Assembly (NCBI RefSeq): GCF_002899715.1
Contig: NZ_PPEK01000011.1
Span: 1-64,000 of the forward strand
DNA from: Enteroscipio rubneri
GTDB lineage: Bacteria; Actinomycetota; Coriobacteriia; Coriobacteriales; Eggerthellaceae
Reading direction: 5' to 3'
DNA: 64,000 bases
Shown here: positions 31,931-40,900 of the stretch, piece after piece
Position numbering within the stretch: position 1 is the stretch's first letter
Layout of the letters: each line of letters opens with the position of its first letter
The notes under the pieces: generated by a model
What the model saw: the letters and a program-made list of their open reading frames with translations, nothing else
What the model was told of the DNA's origin: nothing
Databases searched by the model: none
Program-made: the position numbers and the translations under genes

Positions 31931-34900
31931 TTAGCGACGGCGGCGCAGGCGGACCGCTGCAATCGCTGCAAACGCCGCGCAGACGGCTCCGAGGACACCT
32001 GCGGCGCCCACAGCGTTGCCCAGCGGGTCGCCGGTGGGAGCCAGCGGCTTGGCGCCGGCACCGCCGGCTCCGCTATCGTCGCCGTCCGTTCCGCTCGTGT
32101 TGTTGCCGTCACCTGGCGGGGGCGGCGTCGGCTTGTCGGCCTCGGCAACGGTGAACGTCGTTTCGGCCGTCCCGTCGGTGTACGTCGCGACCAGCGTATG
32201 CGTGCCCGCCGAAAGCGTGGCCAGGTAGTCGTTCGAGAGTGTGATGATCGTGCTGCCCGAAATCGCCGTGTAGTCCTTGTCGCGCTTAAGCTCCGCGCCA
32301 TCGACCGCCAGCGACACGAACTTGTCGAGTTCGCCGTTGATGGTGAACGCCAGACCCGCCTGCCCCGGCTGCCACGTGCCGTTGGCACCGGCCGTCACCC
32401 GGTAGGTTTTCATCGTTTGCGTGGTGAAGGAATCGCCGTACGCCCACTCCGTCTTCAAAGCATCGTCGCCCTTGCCCACGACCGCTTGCACGCGCCACTC
32501 GTAGGAGGAACCCTGGGCGAGGCCGCCCAAGTCGTACTCGGGAGCGGTCAAACCCGGAACCTCCGTCCAATCCTGGCTACCGGCAACACGGTACGCCAGC
32601 GTGAACGTGACGCCGTCCACATCGGCGGGCGCCCACGAAAGCGCGGCGTTCGTGTAGCCGGCCGCCGCCGTGAGCCCGCTCGGAACGCTGGGCGTCACGC
32701 GCACGCGCGCCTGGTTGCTGATCGCGACCGGCGCCGACGCTGCGAAAGTCTCGACAACCTCGGATACCTCAGATGTCGCAGACGCCTCGCCTGCCTCGTT
32801 CGCCGCAGGCGTCTCGCCCGCCTCGTTCGTCTCGGAACCATCGTTCGCCCCAAGCGTTTCGTTCGACGCGCCAGCCTCGGCCGCGTCGGCCACATCGGCC
32901 ACATCGGGCCCCTCGGGTGTCTCGGCCCCCTCGGCCACGTCGGCCCCCTCAGGCGTCTCAGGCGTTTCAGCCGCCTCGGCAACCTCAGACACCTCGGCGC
33001 CCTCGGCCGCCCCGGCGCTTGGAGCCGTCTGCGTGGCCACGCAGCGTATGTAGCCGGTGGTGTTGGCGGCGAGCGTCAAGATCTTATCCGTCGCGTTCGG
33101 GATAGTCTCCCACGAATCGTCGGCATCCTCGGAATCGAGCGCGCGGCGCTGCCACTCGTACGAAACGTCTGCGGCATTCCCGCGGTTCGTGAATACCACA
33201 AACCTGGCTTGTTCGTCCTTCGCAAGCACCACGTCGGACGGCCATATGCGCGCAACCTTGAGCGGCCCGTCCGCCAGCGTGACGAACCCGCTGGCGACCC
33301 AGGCGCTCGTCTGACCACCTCGCACGGCTTGCACCTGCCACTCGTAGGACGTGCCGGACGCAAGAACCTTGATGATGCAGGTCATGCTTACAGGATCGAC
33401 GCTGTCCGCGGGAGCGGTTGCCCAATCAGCATCCGAGGCGCCTTCCTCGCGATACCGGACATTGAACGAATCGACCGCACCCGGCCCCGCCCACGTCCAC
33501 GCAAGCGTCGCCGCATCCCTCGTCACCTCTCGCACGTCAAGGCCGCTCGGCGTTGCCGGCGACAGCACCAGCGTCACCGCGTTGCTCTCGACCGTCTTCG
33601 TCTTGCCGCCCGGCGCCGTCGCCGTCACGAGGCAGCGCACGGAGTGCTCGCCCGCTTCCAAGGTGGCAACCGACAGATGGGTGCGCTCGCCCGTCTCGCC
33701 GGGCAGGTTCGTCCACCCGCCGGACAGCAGGACCTGCCACTGGTACGCCAGCGACTGGCCCTCGGCGGTGCCGGTAACCGTGGCGAAGAAGTCCTCGACC
33801 AGCGCGCTATCGCCCGCCACCGCCTCCGCACGCTCGGGAGCCACGACCACGCTGCCGAGCACGCCGTCCGGCGACGTCGTGGCGAACGCAGGACCGTCAA
33901 CCCATTCGGAGGCCACCCCGTCGGCCGACACCGAGCACATGCGCCACTCGTATGTCGTGCCGGGAGCAAGGCCTTCTACGGTATAGGGCGATGCGGTGAG
34001 CTTCGGCACCGTGGTCCATCCGTCCTCGCCAGCCGGCCGGTACAGCAGCGTGAAGGAGCCGCCGGACGGCAGCGTGCCGCCCCATGCGAATGTCGCCGTC
34101 GTGTCGCCGATATCCTTCACGTTCAGGTCGGTCGGAACAGCATCAGGCTGCACGCGCACGGACACCTCGTTGCTGACAACCGGGTCGCCCACGGCAGAGC
34201 CGTTGACTGTATACGTCACCGTGCAACGTACGTAGCCGCTCGTCTTGACGGGAAGCGTCACGCTGCTGCCCGTTTGGCCCGCGATCTCCGTCCATGCATC
34301 AGAAGCGTTGGGATCGGAATCGAGCGCGCGCTTCTCCCACGCGTACGTAAGCTCGCCCGGATCCACCATCCCGTCCAGGTTCGTGGTCGCCGTCACCGTG
34401 ACCTGCGCCTCCGGCTTCACCGTCTGGTCGCTCGGATCCACCAGCACCGACTCCAGCTTCAAGGCAGGATGCTCCGACGCCGTGACGAACAGGTTCGCGA
34501 ACGACGGCAGCGACTCCACGCCGTTCTGCACGGCCCGCACGCGCCACTCGTAGATCGTTTCGGGCTTCAAGTCCTTGAGCACAAACTCGCAGGCACGGTC
34601 TGCAGCCGTGGCGGTCTCCCATACCTTCGCACCGCTTTCGCGATAGAGAATCTCGAACTTGTCGGCCTTCTGCAAACCTCCCTTCTCCCACGTCCAGGAA
34701 AGCGTGGCTTCGTCGGACGAGATGTCCGATACCGTCAAGTTGGTCGGAGCGGCGGGCGCAAGCGTGCAGGTGACCTCGTTGCTTGTCGTGACGATACGAG
34801 TGTACTCACTGCCCTCTAACGTCACCGTGCAGCGATACCTGCTCGCTCCAGCCGTGGCCGCCTCGTTCGCCTTGATGCTGAGCGTCGCGTTCGTTTCGCC

Positions 34901-37900
34901 CGGCACAGACACCCATTTCGTGCCCTCATAACGCTCCCACTGGTACTCCTTATTGCGCTCGTGGCTCATTATGGAGGCATTGGGAATGGCGGTGAACGTC
35001 AGGGTGCGGCCGTTGCCGATGACCGCCGCCGCCCTCGTCGGGGTGACCTCGACCTTCGGCGCGGTGAACACGGGGCCGTCCACCCACTCGGAATGCGGGC
35101 CGCCCTTATCCACCGTAGGATTATAACCTCCCTCCCCTTTCATATTATTGCTCAATATCGTACGCACGCGCCACTCGTACGTTGCGTCAAACTCCAAGGA
35201 AGTCAGCCGGCAGCTCTTTTCGTTGCAAATCTCTTCAGACCACTCGCTTTCACCGATCTTGCGGTAGTTCACTTCATAGCCTATGACTGTTTTCTGCGCA
35301 TCATTTTGCGCACGCGGATCATCGCACTCCCAGCGCAGGCCGATGCACGAGGTAGAGTCGTAAGTGCCGACACGGGCCGCCTTCGCGGAAGTCTCCTTCG
35401 GTGCCATGGGCTCGGTGCGCACGCGTGCCGGATTGCTGGACGCGGTCTTGGTCGTCCCGCCAACAGTCTGCTTCACCGTGCAGCGCACGTAGCGGTTCCT
35501 TTCATCCCCGGAAAGCGTTATCTCCTTCGATGTTTTGTCGTCCATTGATGTCCAAACGGTTTCGCTTTTGCGCGGATCCTCCGTTGTAAGCTTGCACCAT
35601 TCCCACGCGTACGTGAGAGCGACGTCATCAGTCACGTTCGTGGATGCCGTGAGGGTGACCGTGGCCACCTCATCGTTGCTCACCAAGCTGTCAGAGGGCG
35701 TTACCTGAACGGAGCTGAGCACCTCGGCCGGCTCGTCCTGCGCAGTGATGAACGTGTCGATCTCCGACCACGGCGATGTCACGCCGTTCTGCACGACCCG
35801 CACGCGCCACTGGTACGTGATATTCCTCGCTTCCAGCACAGCCTGGCACGTCCTGGCCGCGTCGTCTATCTCAAGACCTTCGGACAGCCACTCGTCATTG
35901 ATGGCACCAGCTCCTGCGAGCTTTCGGTAGCTCACCTCGAACCGAGTGCCCTCCGGCAAAGCGCCGTTGCCCCACGTCCAGCTGAGCACGGCACTCACCT
36001 GGCCACTTTGGTTATCAGGGTCAACATACGGAAAATCATCACCGACGGTAAGATCGGTCGGCGCAGCGGGCATCGCCGTCACGACGGACTCGTTGCTGTC
36101 GAACGTCTTTGTGCTGCTGCCGCGCGTAGCCGTGACCTCGCAGCGGTAGGGGTGCTCGCCGACCGGCAGGTCCTTCGCGGAAACCTGCAGCGTGGCAGCC
36201 GTCTCACCATCCACGGACTTCCATGCGGTGCCGTCGAAGCGCTGCCACTGGTAGGTCAGGGTTTCGTTGGCGGTGTCGGCGTCGGTATTCGCCGTCAGCG
36301 TGACGGAGCCCTCGGCGCCAGCCAGAACGCTCGTCGCGCTCGGCGTGACCCAGGCCCGCGAGAACACGATCTCTTCCGGCTGCGTGGTGAACAGAGGACC
36401 CGCCACCCAGTCGCTGTACAACGGATCGCCGCTTGCGTCGTAGGCAACGGAGCGCACGTTCCACTCGTACACCGTGCCCGGATTCAAGTCAGCCAAATTG
36501 GTGGAGGCCGAATTCAGTCTCGGTACGCTGGCCCACTCGCTCGAACCGACCGCGCGATACACGAGGTCGAACGTAGCCCCGCTCGCGTCGCCAGTCCAGC
36601 TGATATCAGCGGTCGTTTTGCCCACGGCGTTAACCGTCAAGCCGCTCGGCGCTCCAGGCATGACGCGCACGCGCGCTTCGTTGGTGCTGGTAACCGAGGC
36701 ATTGGCCAGCGACTGCACAAGCGCGCTGGTGGGCGGCGTATACGTCACCGTGCAGCGCACGTAGCCGTCCGCGCCCGGATCAAGCTTTATCTCGCGCGTC
36801 GTCTTGCCCTCGAGCGTCTTCCACTCATCCGAATCCAGATCCCGCATCTCCCACTTGTAGGCCCTTGTCTCGTCCGGCATGTCGTCCACGTTCGTGTACG
36901 CCGTGAACGTTGCCCGCTCGCCTGCGCTGGGCGTTTGATCCAGCGGGCCCACCACCACACGCGTGAGCTGGGGGATCGGCGACAACGATTGCGTCACGAA
37001 CAGCGACGTGACCGAGCGCACCGACGGCTCGCCGTTGTCCATCACCTGCACGTACCACTCGTAGGTGGTAGCGGGCATGAGGCTCTTCAGCGTGTACTTC
37101 GCTTCCGTCAGGTCGGACGTGCTGATCCATGCATCGGCTCCCGATGCGCGCCAGAACACGCGGTAGGACAGCCCCTCAACGAGGGAGCCCTTCCACGACA
37201 GATTCGCCGTGGCTGCCGTAATGCTCTCCGCCACCAAGTCGGTGGGAGGCGTCGCCGTAGTCCTAAAGTTGACCGACTCGCTTGTTATGGTTTTCAGCGG
37301 GGCGCCGTCCTTGCTGGCCGTTACGACGCAGCGGTACTGGCACGAGCGCGGTTTCGCATTCGCCGCATCCGCAACGTACGTTACCTCCGTTGCGCCTTGC
37401 ACATCGCTCCACTCGACACCGGTCGCGCTTTCCTGCCACTGGTAGGACAGCGTTTCCCCGTTAAGGGCATTGTCAATATTCGTCACCGCCGTGTACGTGA
37501 CGCCCTTGCTGCTGCCCGCCACGGCCGCTCCCCAGCGCGGCGTCACCAACACCGTAGCCAGCGCGCTGGGCTCTTCAAGCGTGATGAACGTATCGGCCTG
37601 AGCCCACTCGGACCACAGTTGATCGCGCACCACGGCCTGAACGCGCCACGAGTACACCGTGTTCGCCTTCAAGCCCTCCACGTCGCACGACGTGCTGGAG
37701 CCCACGTTGTCGACGGTTTGCCAAGCGTCATCATTCGGCGTGGAGCCCTCCGCGTACTGGACCTGGTAGGTGACATCGCGCGGGTCGCCGCTTGCCCACG
37801 TCAGATGCACCGAGGTAGTACCCGGCTCGGCCGCAAGCTGCACGGGCGGCGCCACGGGAACGCTCGTCAGCAGCAAGCCGACGGAGCTGGTCACGCTCTT

Positions 37901-40900
37901 CGTGTCGGTGCCCACGCCAGTCGTCGTCCTGGTGGACGTCACGATACAGCGATAACTCTCGACCGATCCGCCCTCGGGCGCCACGATGGAAAGCTCCTTC
38001 TTCGTACCGGCTTCGCCTTCGACGTCGAACCAAAACTCACCGGACGAATTGCGCTGCCAACGGTACTCCAACCGCTCCGGCAGCAGGCCGTCCACGTTCG
38101 TTTCAACCTTGAACGTCACCGTTTCGCCGGGCTTTACCAGCGTCTTGTCCGAGGACACCGTGGCCGAATCGAGCGCGCTTGCAGCCGGCGTATAGAGCGA
38201 TGCGCTCACTTTCTCCGACCGGAAGCCGGCTTCCGGCGCGGCATACACAGCCACCTCGTAGCTCGCCTCGGGCAGCAGCCCCTCGAGTTGGCAGCTGCCT
38301 TGCGTTTCATCGTTGGGGATGGTGACGACCTTGGAGTATTCGGACCCCTTATAACCGTCCTCGTCGAACTGTCGCCACGTCACTGCGAAGCGATGGATTG
38401 CACCGCTCGCCTTCCAGGTAACCTCGCCCGTAGTCGCGCTGGTCGCCTGCGCCTGCACGTCCGTCGGCGCAACGGGAGCCACCGTCAGGTAGGCCGCCGT
38501 GCTGGCAGCGTTCGCCGTCTGATTGTCTTTGCTGTTCGTGGCCACGCAGCGGAACGCCGCAGCCACATCGTCCGCGCCCACCTTGTTCACCGTGAGCGTC
38601 GCCACGCCGGCATTCTCGCTCATGGCGTACTTGTCGCTCTGCGCAATCGGGGTGAAGTCCTGCTCGCCTGCGCCCTTGCGCTGCCAGGCGTACGCGATCG
38701 CGCCGCCGTCGCTCACGCTGGCCTGCGCCGTGAACGTTGCATCATCGCCAGCTTCCACCCATGCCGTCTTGGGCACCTGCTGGAATACGGGCGTCTCGAT
38801 GGTGGGCTCCGCCAACGTCGTCGCGTCGAGCGCAGCCGAGAACTTGCCGGTCACGCCGCGCACGAACGCGGCAACGCTCACCTGATAGGTCGTGCTCGGC
38901 TGAAGGTTCAGCACCTCGTAGCACAGCTTGCCGCCGGCATCCGGCTTCAAGCCGTCCGCAGTCACCGAGTACGTGGTCGCGTTTTCCGGATTGCCGTCGG
39001 TATCCAGCTTCACGCACTTGATCTGGTACCCCTCCGCGTCCTCAACCGGCTTCCACGAAACCGGGAGGCTCGTGGGCGTCGGCGCGCCGCACGCGACGTT
39101 CGTCGGCGTGGGCGGCATGATGGCCACCGTCACGACGTTCGAGCTGCCCGTGACCGACGCGTCGGGCGAGGTCGCCTTCACGCCCAGCTTCCACTGCCGC
39201 CCGTAATCTTCGGAGGTCACCTCATGTATCAGGGTCGTCGTGTAATCCTTGCTAGCATCGTTAAGCGTAACCGCTTCGCCTTCGGGCTGCCAATCCGGGT
39301 CGCCCTCGCACCAGGAGTACCACTGCAACTCGGCAGCCGTCGGGAACTTCCCGCTGTTCGCTACATAGGAGGCCGAAAGCGTAACCTTGTCGCCCAGGTC
39401 GGCAGCAGTCTTGTCGGCCGTGACCGTCCAAGTGCCCACCTCGGGGCTGGGCAGCGTATGGACTTCGACCGTTTCCGGCGTTGTGGCGATCGTGCTGTTT
39501 CTCTTGCGGGAGTCGACCGTGCTCACGGACGCGCTGTAGTACGTAGAGGGGGACAGGTTTATCGTCGCCTCATAGCTCGTCTTGCCCGCTTCCACCGGGA
39601 CGATTTGCTTGTAGCTCCCCGCCTTCACCTCGTATTCGCGCACCGTGCCCTCGGCAGGCGCGTCCCAGCAAACCGTTGCATGGTACGACCCCACATCCTT
39701 CACCTTCAGGTTCTGCGGCGCGGTGGTGTTGTGGACAACGGGAAGGGGCGATGACGTCTTTGCTGTACCAGTGACGACGTAGTCCAGTTCTCCCTCGTCG
39801 GTAAGGGCCCACACCCGGGCCTCCACCTTCACCCACCACGCTTTCATCGGATCCCATTGCTTCTCGGTCACGAAGTCCTCCGGGAAGTTCATCGAGTCGG
39901 ATTCCGTGGTGGCGAAGTGCGAGTACCCCCCTTTGCTGTCCTTGTTCTCATTGAGATACCACGAGTACTGGACGGCATGCTTGCCGTCGTTGTAGTTCGC
40001 CCAATCGTAATCCACGGAAATTTTGTCGTTCCGCTGTTCGGAGGGGAGGTAGGCCGTGCAATAGGCATCGTTCCACGTAAGCCCTGTCGCGCCCGTCGTT
40101 TTGAAGGTACGGTAATTCGAGTAATCGCTCTTCAAACCCGCCGTTTCGGCACGCACGCACGCGCGATACTCCACCTGAGGATCAAGGGTGGTTTCGTAGG
40201 AGTACTCGGTCGTCCAATCGGTTTTCTCCTCTACCCAGTCCCCTCCTCCCGGTTCTTTGCGCTCAATGCTCACGGCAAAGCCCTCGGATGTCATGAGACT
40301 CCCGCCGCCGTCTAACCACGTCCACTCAAGTTTCACGTGCGTATCGTCTGTCACCCTCGGCTGTGCCATCTCCGGCTCGGCAAGGTACACCGACAGTTCT
40401 TTCGAGTTATTGCCTATCACACTGTCGGGTGACGGCGGCGAGGACAGCCTCACCCGGAAGATCGCTTCATCAAACGCTATATCGGCATTCAGCGTGGTAT
40501 ACAGGCGCGCGGTCTTGCGGTCGTCGCTCCACGCAACACGGGTGTCCACGGGCAGGTCGGCCCAATTCACGCCGTCCCAGCTGTCACTATACTGCCATCG
40601 GACCTGCACCGGACGGCTTTCGGGCTGCGGCTGCTCGTACTTCGCGTCCACGACCAGGTTGAACGGCTTGTTAAGGGGTATCTTGCTGAAGGTCTCAAAA
40701 GAGCACGGTTTATTGTCGAGCGTCACCACGTCATCGACCGTCATCTTCGGCACCGTGATGCTGACCGGCACGCTATCTGCGTAGGGAACTACGAACGGTA
40801 TGCGGTACGGCTCGCTTTCCCCCTCGTAGGTGTCTTTCCCGTAGGAACGATAGAACGTGCGGGCCACGCACAGCTGGTAGGTTTGCCCCTCCTTCAAATG

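Noticed and set aside
31871-34819. A 982-codon open frame on the plus strand opposite the adhesin gene
   Set aside because: It is antisense to clear Ig/FN3 coding sequence, is Arg/Gly-rich, has no ribosome binding site and no domain; long antisense frames are expected at this GC.
36008-39754. A 1,248-codon plus-strand frame opposite the adhesin gene
   Set aside because: Same reasons: an antisense shadow with Arg/His-rich, non-protein-like composition.
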